Origin: Tragulus kanchil
Lineage: Eukaryota > Chordata > Mammalia > Artiodactyla > Tragulidae
Length of the DNA: 64,000 nucleotides
Assembly: GCA_022376925.1 (NCBI GenBank)
Contig: JAIOJX010000025.1
Span: 188,294,801 to 188,358,800 of the forward strand
Direction: 5' to 3'
How positions within the stretch are numbered: position 1 is the first letter of the stretch; every line of letters begins with the position of its first letter. The translations under genes and the position numbers were made by a program. This document shows positions 21,787 through 32,440 of the stretch, piece after piece. A model generated the notes under the pieces. The model ran no database searches and was not told the origin of the DNA. It saw nothing but the letters and a program-made list of their open reading frames with translations.

Positions 21787-22189
21787 ACATCAGAGCCAAG
21801 ATGAGATGGGACGACCGCCCGCCCCCGCCCCCGCCACTGGCAGCCGAGAAGGAAAAGGTGGAGAACACCAGAGGAGATGAGCACGAGCAGGGAGGCGCTG
21901 CTGAGTGCTTAGTGGCCCTCCGGGGGAAGGAGCCCTGACCTCCAGTGTCGGCAGCTGCCACGGTGTAAATGCTCCCACACGGCTCACGTGGCATCTCTAA
22001 CGCGGCCCCGGGGGACATGTACACGAGCCCTGTGAGCCCCCGTGTGCTGACCCAGCCTCCACTTCTGAGCTGCTGGGCTCTCCGGTGCCGCTGGTGACCA
22101 CGCTCAGCACAAGCGTGCCGGAAAACCACCGGGAGGTGCTGACCAAGGCGAAACAGAGTCCAGCACTCGCCTCAGGAGCGTGCCAACAG
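21787..22189. other. Unassigned DNA between repeats
   Basis: Holds a GC-rich patch with CCGCCCCCGCC words at 21818-21840. I recognise no gene or repeat family here. Confidence 0.4.
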
Positions 22190-22480
22190 AAGCAGGAAGT
22201 GAGCTGTGCGAGAGTGTTCTCACCGGTGCTGTCTGGGAGAGCACCGAACCGGAGACGGCCAGCAGCCGCAGGTCGGACGATGGTTCGTGGAGCAGCGACG
22301 GTGGAATCTTTTACATACGAGAGGAAGGACCCCTACCGCGCACGGTGCCATGAATGAGCTCCCTGCACAAAGTGGGAAAGCACAGTTACTCACCGTGCGA
22401 TCCGTTGTCTGAAGTTCCAGACACAGTAATGAACTCTGGGGCTGGGAACCAGGATTCTGGCTACCCACAGGGGGAACAGA
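22190..22480 (+). mobile_element. Old L1 3' fragment, GC-shifted
   Basis: GAGAGTGTTCTCACCGGTGC, then a CAAA/CCGG-type run, GGACGATGGTTCGTGGAGCA and CATGAATGAGCTCCCTGCAC follow the order of an ancient L1 3' region (GTGAGAGTGTTCACAGC, GGTGAATGGTTAAACAAAC, AATGAACTATTGATACACG). Sequence identity is low, so this is a pattern-based call. Confidence 0.45.
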
Positions 22481-22501
22481 ATGCCACATTAGACGGCTGG
22501 T

Positions 22502-22874
22502 GACATCCTATTTCTTTTTTTTTTTTTTTAAGATTTATTTATTTATTTATTTTGGGGGCTGGGGTGGGGAGGGGCTGGGGTGGGGAGGAAGGGGGCGGAT
22601 GGACCATGTCTATTGGTCTTTCATTTATCTATTTTCATCCATCTTTGTTCTTTGGCCCACGTGGGCCTCCCATCGCGGTGGCCTCTGTCGTCGCAGAGCA
22701 CCGGCTCTGGGCACATGCGCTCCAGAGCTCCGGCACGGTAATTGGACGCATTGGTCCAGCCGCTCAGCGGCACGTGGGACCTTCCCAGGCCAGTGATCGA
22801 ACCGGCGCCCCTTGCACTGCTAGGCGGTGTCCTTACCCACTGGACCACCAGGGAAGCCCGACATCCTATTTCTT
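22502..22874 (-). mobile_element. Long tRNA-headed SINE (CHR-2-like), reverse, with perfect 15-bp TSD
   Basis: The element occupies 22517-22859, flanked by the exact target-site duplication GACATCCTATTTCTT (22502-22516 and 22860-22874). On the - strand it begins GGGCTTCCCTGGTGGTCCAG, runs through GGTTCGATCACTGGCCTGGG, GTCCAATTACCGTGCCGGAG and GGGAGGCCCACGTGGGCCAA, and ends in an AATAAATAAATAAAT tail plus poly-A. It is full length (~343 bases) and unbroken. The head is shared with CHR SINEs while the body is longer and distinct. I cannot give its Repbase name with certainty. Confidence 0.88.
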
Positions 22875-22989
22875 GACTTGGAGGAGGATACACAGATTTA
22901 ATTTTGTGACAATTGAGAGGTACAGTTAATTTTTATGCACCTTTAAGACTATGATTTAATTTTAAAGGGTTTAAATAATCATGAAGATG

Positions 22990-24490
22990 TTTATGCTCTA
23001 ACAATGAATAATCCAAAAGGGAAATTAAGACAATTCTATTTACAGTAGCATCAAAAGGAATAAAACACTCAGGAATAAACTCAATCAAGAAGGCAAAGTA
23101 TTTACTCTTTGGAAACTATGAAACACGGCTGCAAGAAATTGAGGAAGACATAATAGATGGGAAAACATCCCATGTTCATGGACGGGAAGATTCAGTTTCA
23201 TTCAGATGACACTGCTACTCAGAGCAATCTACAGCTTTAGTACAATCCCCACCAGAAGCCCAACAAGACTTTTTGCAGAAACAGAAACTTTCATCCTGAA
23301 ATTCATGTGGAATCCCATGGGACCCTGATACTCGAAGTCTTGAAAAAGACAGTTCCTGATTTCAAAACTTATTACAAACCTACGGTGATTAAAACAGCGT
23401 GGCACTGGCGTAAGGACAGACTTATCGACCAACGGAATAGAATAGAGAGCCTAGGATTAGCCCTTCACACAGACGGCCGGACGATGTTCAACTAGAGTCC
23501 CAGGACTATTTGATGGGGGAGAGGGGTAGTCTTTTCAATAAACGGTGCTGGGAAAACTGGATGTACACTTGTAAACTGGACCCTTACCTCACGCCAGATA
23601 CAAAAGTTAACTTGAAATGGGACTTCCCTGGTGATGCAGTGGGTAAGAACCTGCCTTACCACAGCCACAGCGCCCGCGTGCCAGAGCCAGTGCTCCGCAG
23701 GAGAAACCACTGCAATGAGAAGCGTGCGCTCCACAACTAGAGAAAGCCTGTGCAAAAGCAACAAAGACCCAGCGCAGCCAAAAATACGTAACTTTTAAAA
23801 AATAAAAATGGGCAAAGGACTTGAATAGACACTTCTCCAGAAGAGATGTATGAATGGTCAACAAACACGTGAAAAACTGCTAATTGTCCGGGAAATGCAA
23901 ACCCAAACCACCGTGGGGAGATGCCACCTCACACCTATTAGGCTGCTATTAAAACAAATCAGACAGAAAAAACACAAGAGGAAAGAGCCAGTGCTGGTGG
24001 GGATGTGGAGAGACCGGAGCCCCCTGTGCCGTGGGCGGAGGACACGGTGCCCCCGCTGGAGAACAAGGTCGAGGCTCCCCAGCGACTGAAACAGAGAATC
24101 ATCACAGGGCCCAGCAATGTCATTTCTGGGTAAACACCCCAAAGAACTGAAAGCAGGACATGCTGGTGCACTCGTGTTTGCAGAAGCGGAATTCACAAAG
24201 GCCAAGGTGTGTCCGTGGACGGGTGAGTGCAATCCGTCCAAACAGTGGGGTCAGTGGCCGGATTCAGTCACAAAGGACAGACACGGAGCGGCTCCACCCA
24301 CAGCAGGGCCAGCGCAGTCACGCCCGCAGAGCCGCCGGTGGAGCGGTGGGGACCGGGCTGCAGGGAAGGGGCGTCTCTTTAAGGGGACAGAGCGCCAGAC
24401 CCACAGGATGGAGGACTTCTGGGGACTTGGCCAGGGCTGTACAACCACGTCTTTGTGCACCAACTGTCACTCGAAAGTGCTCCGGGTGCT
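22990..24490 (+). mobile_element. L1 ORF2 3' half and 3' UTR, broken and nested
   Basis: Sense-oriented L1. AATTCTATTTACAGTAGCAT, then AGGAATAAACTCAATCAAG, GCAATCTACAGC, AACGGAATAGAATAGAGAGC and GGTGCTGGGAAAACTGGATG are all reverse-transcriptase/C-terminal ORF2 landmarks. After a CHR insertion the text resumes at ATGGGCAAAGGACTTGAATAG and runs through GAAATGCAAACCCAAACCAC, GGTGGGGATGTGGAGAG and CATTTCTGGGTAAACACCCC to the 3' UTR. A block of ORF2 is missing between TTGAAATGG and AAAATGGGC. Frames carry stops and frameshifts, so it is a dead copy. Confidence 0.88.
23621..23808 (+). mobile_element. CHR SINE inserted in the L1
   Basis: GACTTCCCTGGTGATGCAGT, then GTGCCAGAGCCAGTGCTCCG, AACCACTGCAATGAGAAGCG, CAACTAGAGAAAGCCTGTGC and AACAAAGACCCAGCGCAGCC with an A-rich tail. 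This is the classic CHR order. It interrupts the L1 ORF2 and is therefore younger than it. Confidence 0.88.
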
Positions 24491-24624
24491 TCCCTGGTGG
24501 CCCAGCGGCTAAGACCCCGGGCTTCCGGTGCAGGGGTCTGGGGTTCGATCCCTGGCCAGGGAACTAGATCCTGTGTGCTGCAGCGAAGACCTGGCGCAGC
24601 TAAATCACTAACGAACTAATTAAA
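24488..24624 (+). mobile_element. CHR SINE near the L1 3' end
   Basis: GCTTCCCTGGTGGCCCAGCG, GGGGTTCGATCCCTGGCCAG, GGAACTAGATCCTGTGTGC and GACCTGGCGCAGCTAAATC mark a short CHR-type element. The flanking text (CTGTACAACCACG before, AATTAAAGTGGTT after) looks like the L1 3' UTR split by the insertion. Confidence 0.8.
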
Positions 24625-24629
24625 GTGGT

Positions 24630-26550
24630 TCGGGGGCTTCCGTCGTGTTTCACTGCGACAGAGAAACACATAAACAAACCAGGAAGAGGCCATATCCGTT
24701 TGGGTCCAGTTCGAGCAGGGACGTCCACTGCGAAAAGTCACTGGTGAGAACAAAGGATGAACTGCAAGAGTGGGACGCCGGCCCCTGGGGCTGAGGGAGG
24801 GCCCACGTCCTGCGGAAGGGCTCCTCCTCGGAGCTGGCCTCCGGGCGCCGCGCCCACGAGGCCACGCAGCCTGGCCCCACGCTGAAAGAGCAGGGAGGGC
24901 GCCCTGCCTGGGCGGCCCTCACGCTGGAGTGGCAGGGGGCCACTGACTCGGGGCTGCTCCTGGACGAGCCGGGGGACCACGAGCCACAGCAGTGAGTGGC
25001 CGTGAGCACCACTGCCCTGTGGGCCCCAGAGGCTGGAACGCTGGTCCAGCGCCCAGCCTTGGTGGCCCCACCGCTCTGGGCACGGACGGCTGTGCCCCTC
25101 CCAGGCATGGCTGTGAGTTTTGCGAGGAGATGAATGTTATCTTTCACTCGCATCTTCAGAAGCTCTAGGAACCTTGTGAATCTGGAGAAAATGAAGATGA
25201 AGATGTCCACTGGCCTCAGGATGTCCGCCTCCCGGGCCCCGGAAGACGTGTCAGGGATGGCCGGCCGAGCCAGACGACAGAGCTGCGGCCACAGGCCAGA
25301 GGGAGCTGGTCTTCTGGGAGGACGGTCCAGGCCACGCAGGGCACAGTGGGGAGAGGGAGGGGTGTGCGGAGACACCTGTCGCCCAGCCTCCCGGTCTCAG
25401 GAAACCAGCGTGTGCAGGCCTCTGGCCGCCACCGAGCTGAGCCTCCTGGTGCCGGAGACCGCAGCCGGGTAGCACCGCCCCGGCCCCCTGGCTGTGGGAC
25501 CTCCCTGGCTGGGGCCCTCCCCGGGGTGCGGGGGGGCAGTTCCCAGGGGGTTGCCTGGGGACACAAGGAATTAAAGCTCTGGCAAGAAGAGGCCCAGCTC
25601 AGCCCTGGGGCTGACGACCAGTGATGCACAGGCTCCTGGGCCTACCTGGGCGGGCAGACCCGCACAGCAGCCGCGGGGAGGCGTGCTGGCCGTCCATCGC
25701 TGGGCTGCTGGCCGCGCCTGGCCGGTGCTGCCTTGCACCAGGACTCCAGGTGGCCTCGTCGCCGCTGGTCTGGGTGGAAGCCCCCCGCTGGAGCGGGCCT
25801 CACCGGGCGGGCCTGGCGGCCAGGCCCGTGGGCCTCCTCTCACCCCACCCACACTAGTCTCCCGCCCGGCTGGTCCTCCTGGCTGCCCCACCTCTGGACC
25901 CTCACCCATCACCCCGTCCCCTTGTCTGTCCTTCGGCCCCCTCAGCCTCCCACTCCCGTCCCCGTCTGTGTCTGTGATTCTGTCTGTTGCCGAACCCCAC
26001 CCGCCTCCGGGTGCCCCGCTGCTGCCTCCTCCTGGAAGACCTCCCGGTGGTGTCCTGCCGCCTGCCCTGAGCCCCTCCTTTCTCTCGGCCTCGCAGGGCT
26101 CAGAGCAGAGAGGAAGTTCCCGTGTCCGAGTGACGCTACGACGGGCTTGAATTTGATCCGGGGACACTGACTCCTTCCCGGAAGCACAGGCGGTCCTGAC
26201 TCCGGGGCAGAGTGTGGGAGCTTCCAGCCCCCGTCCAGGCCCAGACGGGGTGGGGAGCGGGTGGAAGCGGTGCCTCTTTCGGAGCCTCTGAGGCTCCCCC
26301 AGCGTAGGAGCAGGTGCGGCTCTGGGACTCACGGGCCGCCGCCGCCAGCCCTGCCTGGAGAGGAGGTGCTCCCGCCGCGGTCAGGAGAAAATGCCCACCT
26401 CCCCTCGTCCTCACCGTGGGGTCCAGGAACACTGGGGGCAGGGGACCAGGGTCCCCCCCAGGAGCAGGGACGGGGGGCTGCTGCTTCTGGAGGCCCTGGG
26501 ACAGCTGCAGGGGGGAGGTGTTGTCACAGACCCCGGCCTGCCGTGACTGG
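24630..26550. other. GC-rich non-coding DNA
   Basis: No gene recognised. A purine-rich, AT-richer patch lies at 25125-25220 and a pyrimidine-rich stretch at 25860-26095. Frames on both strands give Pro/Gly/Arg-rich translations with no family resemblance. Confidence 0.55.
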
Positions 26551-27610
26551 CCCCGGGCCCCCGGGCCTCTCTGCGGGGTGGGCGGCGGCAGTGCTCACCT
26601 CGAGGGGCGACTCAAGGTCCAGAGCCCCCAGCTTGCCTCTCCTGGCGCCCGTGTCCACGCCCACTGCGCCCAACAGGTGTGGGTGCCGGAGCCAGCCTCG
26701 GTCTTCCTCGGTCCGGGTTCTCAGGGGTCACTGGGCGTCCCGTCCGCACACAGGAGGGGTTCTGTGTGGCCCCAGGGCTCAGGGCCGTGTCCTGGGGCTG
26801 CTACTGGACCCCCGTTAACTTTTAATTTCAAGTCTCCAGGCAAAGCACAATGGACTTTTGACATACAAATATTAAAAATTAAATTTCCCGAGTTCATTAT
26901 CTGATAATTAGAACTAAATAACATCTTAACTGAGAGGCCAGCCCCACACAGATCAAGTCAGTTCCATTTAAGATTCCATTAGACCGGTGTCGGAGCTGTA
27001 AGTAATGGACCATAAAATTTAATTTGGAAATGATCTCGCGCCGTGATGGAGCGATAGCGCTCACAAAGGAGCGGGCGCCGGGCGGCCCCGCTCGCAGAGT
27101 GGGCGGAATTCAAAGGGACCCGCCACCGCGGCCCAGAAGAACATGTGTTCAGCGCTTTCTCCTTTCTCGGGCCCTGCGGTATTTAAAAGTCAGAATTGAC
27201 CAGTGTAGCTCCGTGTAATTACAAAGATCCCCTTATCGGAGTCTATTTGCAGGCGCAGAGAGAAAAGGCCGTGCTGGCCTCTCGCAGCTCATTTACATGC
27301 GCGGGAATCCGCACCTAATCACAGCGGAGTCGATGGCACTTGGGCGGTTCTGTCCTCCCGGTTCTGGCCTCGGCCACCTCGCCGCTCACCCCAGGAGGGC
27401 CTGGCCCAGGCCTGCAGCAGCCGCAAGCACCTGCCCCCCGCAGGAGGGCTCCCGCCCCCAGAGCCTCGGCAGCTCCCACAAGACCAGGGTGAGAGTGGCC
27501 AGGTCTGTCCAGCCACCGCCGGACCCACGACCACCACGCCTGGGCTCAGGCACGGCTCTCGGCTGGCTGGCCCAGCATCCCTCGACCCGCAACTGCCTCC
27601 CCTCAGGAGC
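26551..27610. repeat. Duplication E, left copy (~1.06 kb)
   Basis: Recurs at 27667-28730, offset 1116 (1120 near the end, where this copy has lost four G/C bases: CCTGGGCTC for CCTCGGGGCTC, CACGGCTC for CACGGGGCTC). The following 27611-27666 joins the copies and includes a second echo of a 30-base piece from 27513-27542. It contains the AT-rich island at 26812-27310. Confidence 0.9.
26812..27310. promoter_or_regulatory. Candidate conserved non-coding element (repeated at 27928-28428)
   Basis: About 500 bases, strongly AT-rich, with dense homeodomain and GATA words: GTTAACTTTTAATTTC, ACAAATATTAAAAATTAAAT, CATTATCTGATAATTAGAAC, CATAAAATTTAATTTGG, TGTAATTACAAAG and CCTTATCGG. It has no transposon hallmarks and no meaningful frame. 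It is one of the two or three strongest regulatory candidates here. It should be counted once, because the second occurrence belongs to duplication E. Confidence 0.48.
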
Positions 27611-27666
27611 CCACCGCCAGGACCCACGACCACCACGCCTGCGGGGTCTCACACGAGCCCCGTGCA

Positions 27667-28730
27667 CCCCGGGCCCCCGGGCCTCTCTGCGGGGTGGGCG
27701 GCGGCAGTGCTCACCTCGAGGGGCGACTCAAGGTCCAGAGCCCCCAGCTTGCCTCTCCTGGCGCCCGTGTCCACGCCCACTGCGCCCAACAGGTGTGGGT
27801 GCCGGAGCCAGCCTCGGTCTTCCTCGGTCCGGGTTCTCAGGGGTCACTGGGCGTCCCGTCCGCACACAGGAGGGGTTCTGTGTGGCCCCAGGGCTCAGGG
27901 CCGTGTCCTGGGGCTGCTACTGGACCCCCGTTAACTTTTAATTTCAAGTCTCCAGGCAAAGCACAATGGACTTTTGACATACAAATATTAAAAATTAAAT
28001 TTCCCGAGTTCATTATCTGATAATTAGAACTAAATAACATCTTAACTGAGAGGCCAGCCCCACACAGATCAAGTCAGTTCCATTTAAGATTCCATTAGAC
28101 CGGTGTCGGAGCTGTAAGTAATGGACCATAAAATTTAATTTGGAAATGATCTCGCGCCGTGATGGAGCGATAGCGCTCACAAAGGAGCGGGCGCCGGGCG
28201 GCCCCGCTCGCAGAGTGGGCGGAATTCAAAGGGACCCGCCACCGCGGCCCAGAAGAACATGTGTTCAGCGCTTTCTCCTTTCTCGGGCCCTGCGGTATTT
28301 AAAAGTCAGAATTGACCAGTGTAGCTCCGTGTAATTACAAAGATCCCCTTATCGGAGTCTATTTGCAGGCGCAGAGAGAAAAGGCCGTGCTGGCCTCTCG
28401 CAGCTCATTTACATGCGCGGGAATCCGCACCTAATCACAGCGGAGTCGATGGCACTTGGGCGGTTCTGTCCTCCCGGTTCTGGCCTCGGCCACCTCGCCG
28501 CTCACCCCAGGAGGGCCTGGCCCAGGCCTGCAGCAGCCGCGAGCACCTGCCCCCCGCAGGAGGGCTCCCGCCCCCAGAGCCTCGGCAGCTCCCACAAGAC
28601 CAGGGTGAGAGTGGCCAGGTCTGTCCAGCCACCGCCGGACCCACGACCACCACGCCTCGGGGCTCAGGCACGGGGCTCTCGGCTGGCTGGCCCAGCATCC
28701 CTCGACCCACAACAGCCTCACCTCAGGAGA
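27667..28730. repeat. Duplication E, right copy
   Basis: Near-identical to 26551-27610 and continuing smoothly into unique sequence at 28731. It includes the second occurrence of the AT-rich island (27928-28428). Confidence 0.9.
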
Positions 28731-28923
28731 CCCAGGCACGGGCGTCGGGTCAGCTTGCCGCGTCCTCTTCGCCCTCGAATCTGGGATGCGAGGTCAGCAG
28801 GCCCGAGACCTGACCTTCCTGCCCAGGCACCCGCTGGGTCTCCCACTTCACCAGGAGCATTAATCAGGCCGTCCAGCCCCGAGCCCCAACTATAGCCATC
28901 AGACCCACTCTTGGCTCTGCGTT

Positions 28924-30030
28924 AAAGCGCCATGTGTGTTGGGCAGAACCTTCCAGAAGGCTCTTCCATGAGTATAGAGAACTGCTCTGGAGTTGGGGGA
29001 CCCCCTAGGCCCCGAGAGGTCCAGGCTCCTCCAGGCCTGGCCTGGTCTCACCAAGGACCAACTGCTGACACATAACTGGAGACCAAGGGCCTTGTTGGTG
29101 GGACACACAGAAGGGTGACCCGCTGGCCACAGGCCGGGCCTGATTCCAGTGCGGTCCAAGGCTGGCGGCATCCACCGTCCACTGGCCCTGTGTCCCAACC
29201 CAGCACGCACGGCTGCCGTGCTCTGTGTGCCGGCTTCTGGGAGGGGCGTGCTGTGGGCATGGCCCCCGGGCTGCGCCGTGGACAGGGCCTCGGGGCTGGT
29301 GGGGGAGGAGGAGGCCGCTGCCCTCCTGGGCGGAGCCCCGGCCCCCGCAGGGCTGCCCAGCAGCCCGGGCACACACCGCTGGAATGGTCAGGGCTGAGGC
29401 TGCCGGCCACGAGCGCAGGCTCGACACTGCCCTGTGGCTCCACCCGCAGCCCCGGCTCTGCTGGAACCGGTGCTGACGCTGGACGGCTGCTCGGCTCCGC
29501 GGACCCCAGGCTTTCCCGTGGACCCCTCCTTTCACGGGGTGGGGCTCCCCTGCCCTGCCGCCCCCGGCAGACACCCTGGCCGCGGGGAGCAGGAGGTCTG
29601 CAGGCCAGGCACCCAGTGGAGGCCCCTGGTGGCCGTGACTTTGCGGCTTCACGTCCTCCCAGGGCAGGCAACCGGGCCAGACTCTGCCCCTGCGGTGAAG
29701 TGGGCTGTTTGCAAAAGCCCCCCTCTCCGGGTCTAGGCGCCAGCGGGGCCGGGCCGGGCTCTGCCGGGAGCTGCCCTCCAGCCGGCCCTCCGGCCCCTGG
29801 CCTCTGTTCTCCACTCGGACAGCAGTGCAGCCCCCATGCACAGTGCCCCCCAGAGAGGCCCCGTGGCTGGAAGCGAGAGCGACGGCGGGCCCGGGCACTG
29901 AGGCCTGGGCGGCGCCCTCCGTCCGGCTCCGAGCCCACCCTCCGGCCCACTCCAGCAGCCAGGGGTCCGCCTCGCGGACCCCCAGCAGCCAGGCCGCCGT
30001 GAGGAGAGCTGTGTCCCCAGCAGCCCGGGG
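28924..30030. repeat. Duplication F, left copy (~1.1 kb)
   Basis: Recurs at 30033-31136, offset 1109 falling to 1106 after the right copy loses three bases at ~30080 (AAGGCCCCATGAG for AAGGCTCTTCCATGAG). One substitution is visible (TGTCCCAACC at ~29196 against TGTTCCAACC). Both copies are GC-rich and non-coding. Long - strand frames of 476 and 440 codons cross the join and exist only because of it. Confidence 0.92.
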
Positions 30031-30032
30031 TG

Positions 30033-31136
30033 AAAGCGCCATGTGTGTTGGGCAGAACCTTCCAGAAGGCCCCATGAGTATAGAGAACTGCTCTGGAGTT
30101 GGGGGACCCCCTAGGCCCCGAGAGGTCCAGGCTCCTCCAGGCCTGGCCTGGTCTCACCAAGGACCAACTGCTGACACATAACTGGAGACCAAGGGCCTTG
30201 TTGGTGGGACACACAGAAGGGTGACCCGCTGGCCACAGGCCGGGCCTGATTCCAGTGCGGTCCAAGGCTGGCGGCATCCACCGTCCACTGGCCCTGTGTT
30301 CCAACCCAGCACGCACGGCTGCCGTGCTCTGTGTGCCGGCTTCTGGGAGGGGCGTGCTGTGGGCATGGCCCCCGGGCTGCGCCGTGGACAGGGCCTCGGG
30401 GCTGGTGGGGGAGGAGGAGGCCGCTGCCCTCCTGGGCGGAGCCCCGGCCCCCGCAGGGCTGCCCAGCAGCCCGGGCACACACCGCTGGAATGGTCAGGGC
30501 TGAGGCTGCCGGCCACGAGCGCAGGCTCGACACTGCCCTGTGGCTCCACCCGCAGCCCCGGCTCTGCTGGAACCGGTGCTGACGCTGGACGGCTGCTCGG
30601 CTCCGCGGACCCCAGGCTTTCCCGTGGACCCCTCCTTTCACGGGGTGGGGCTCCCCTGCCCTGCCGCCCCCGGCAGACACCCTGGCCGCGGGGAGCAGGA
30701 GGTCTGCAGGCCAGGCACCCAGTGGAGGCCCCTGGTGGCCGTGACTTTGCGGCTTCACGTCCTCCCAGGGCAGGCAACCGGGCCAGACTCTGCCCCTGCG
30801 GTGAAGTGGGCTGTTTGCAAAAGCCCCCCTCTCCGGGTCTAGGCGCCAGCGGGGCCGGGCCGGGCTCTGCCGGGAGCTGCCCTCCAGCCGGCCCTCCGGC
30901 CCCTGGCCTCTGTTCTCCACTCGGACAGCAGTGCAGCCCCCATGCACAGTGCCCCCCAGAGAGGCCCCGTGGCTGGAAGCGAGAGCGACGGCGGGCCCGG
31001 GCACTGAGGCCTGGGCGGCGCCCTCCGTCCGGCTCCGAGCCCACCCTCCGGCCCACTCCAGCAGCCAGGGGTCCGCCTCGCGGACCCCCAGCAGCCAGGC
31101 CGCCGTGAGGAGAGCTGTGTCCCCAGCAGCCCGGGG
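30033..31136. repeat. Duplication F, right copy
   Basis: Near-identical to 28924-30030. It begins two bases after the left copy ends, the shared edge being CAGCCCGGGG, and leads naturally into 31137. Confidence 0.92.
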
Positions 31137-31317
31137 GGTGCCGAGAAGGGCCCCCTGGGAGTCCGTGAGGCTCCCGGTGGGCGGCGGGCGGCTTTCGACT
31201 GTGGTCTGCGCAGGCAGGACGGGGTCACTGCCGGGGCCTCCCGTCCTCGGGCCGCGACGGAGGAGGCTGACAGCCCTCCCCCTGCTCCCCGAGCCCCCGC
31301 CAGGCGTGGCCGCAGCT

Positions 31318-31672
31318 CCCGTAGAAGCCCGGAAAGCGTTTGAAATTAATTGTTCCTGAGGTGCGCGGGTGACCCGCGGCGTCCGCAGCGCCGGGCGCCC
31401 GCGTCTTATCTCCCGGGCGGCCTCATTTGTCACTTCTCGCTGAACACACCCACTCCCATTATTTCTGTAATTCTTGCCAATAACAGCCCTTCCCCTAATG
31501 AAACCCGCATTATTGGAAGGTTGCCGTCCTGACCCAGCGGAGATTAGCTGTGTACTCTGTTATGACTACATATGTAATTGTATAATTGATTTTAAAATCT
31601 ACTTTTGTGTCCCCACATCATAAAGTAAGCAGCCCATTAGGAGGAGAAATATAATTAATACATCTCTAACCG
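31318..31672. promoter_or_regulatory. Candidate conserved non-coding element
   Basis: AT-rich island with TTTGAAATTAATTGTTCC, CTTATCTCCC (GATA type), CATTATTTCTGTAATTC, CAATAACAG, CGCATTATTGGAAGG, ATGTAATTGTATAATTGATT and AATATAATTAATACATC. It is flanked on the left by CpG-rich DNA. It is single-copy in the window, not a recognisable repeat, and has no coding potential. It is among the strongest enhancer-like segments here. Confidence 0.48.
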
Positions 31673-32317
31673 CGTCTGCCCCGGGGAGAAGGCCATCCGG
31701 GGAGGGTCCCCTGGCAGGGTTTGGGGAGGGAGGCCGCGGGGGCCTCCCGGCTCGTCCTCCCAGGGCCACCCTTCAGGCAGGCCTGGGGCTTGAGGGCCTG
31801 TGGGTGTCCGAGGGAATCCGCATCAGGTGGGCCGGGGAGAGCCCGGCGGGCGCTCCGGCCGTGCTCCAGGCCAAGAATGGGACGCGAGTCACAGCTCTGC
31901 CGCGGCCACGCCCACAACCGGTGGCCCGGCCCGGCGCCCCGCAGCCGCCCTCTTGCTGAGGTCCGTCCTGGCCACCTCTGGGCCAGCGCTCTGGCAGCTG
32001 CCTGTGAGCGGCCTCGCGGAGGGTGCTGGGGAGGCCGGGGCGAACCCCGCCCCCTCCATCCCAGCCTGGTCTCTCCAGATCCCCGTCTCTGCCTACGGGC
32101 TCCTCACAGGGTCACGGAGCTCTGGGCGCCCCTGCTTGCCGCCTGCCCTGTGGGGCCCACACTCTGCGGGGCCCTGACTCAGGCGGCGACCCAGGTGGGG
32201 TGGTGCCTGACGGCTGGACCTCAGGCAGCGTGTGGCCGCGTGGAGCGACAGCGGCGGGCGGGGGTGGGGGGCGCCGGCTCCCGGCTAGTGGCCCCCATCC
32301 CGTGCTTTTCTGCTGAA
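31673..32317. other. GC-rich non-coding DNA
   Basis: Nothing recognisable. Confidence 0.5.
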
Positions 32318-32440
32318 AGTCGCTACCGAGATACGTACGGCTCACATGCCATTTAAAGTGCACACATCCCTATTTCTTAGTGTTTTCAGAGGTGCAATGG
32401 TCACTAAGTCAATTCCGGAACATTCTCCTCTCTGGCCGGC
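32318..32440 (-). mobile_element. Old L1 3' fragment, reverse
   Basis: The + strand shows CGAGATACGTACGGCTCACA, TGCCATTTAAAGTGCACAC, TTAGTGTTTTCAGAGGTGCA and GTCAATTCCGGAACATTCTC. This is the antisense order of an ancient L1 3' region (TGAGATATAATTCACATACC, CCATTTAAAGTGTAC, TTTAGTATATTCACAGAGTTGT, CAATTTTAGAACATTTTC). Confidence 0.65.

Noticed and set aside
22500..22800. Small proteins rich in Phe/Leu encoded in the SINEs (also 40231-40563, 58286-58826, 59379-59922)
   Set aside because: The same translated string recurs wherever the long SINE occurs, read against the A-rich tail. It is a by-product of the repeat.
29048..30478. 476-codon minus-strand frame as a gene
   Set aside because: It crosses the join of duplication F and repeats its own residues. 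It depends on the artificial tandem copy.
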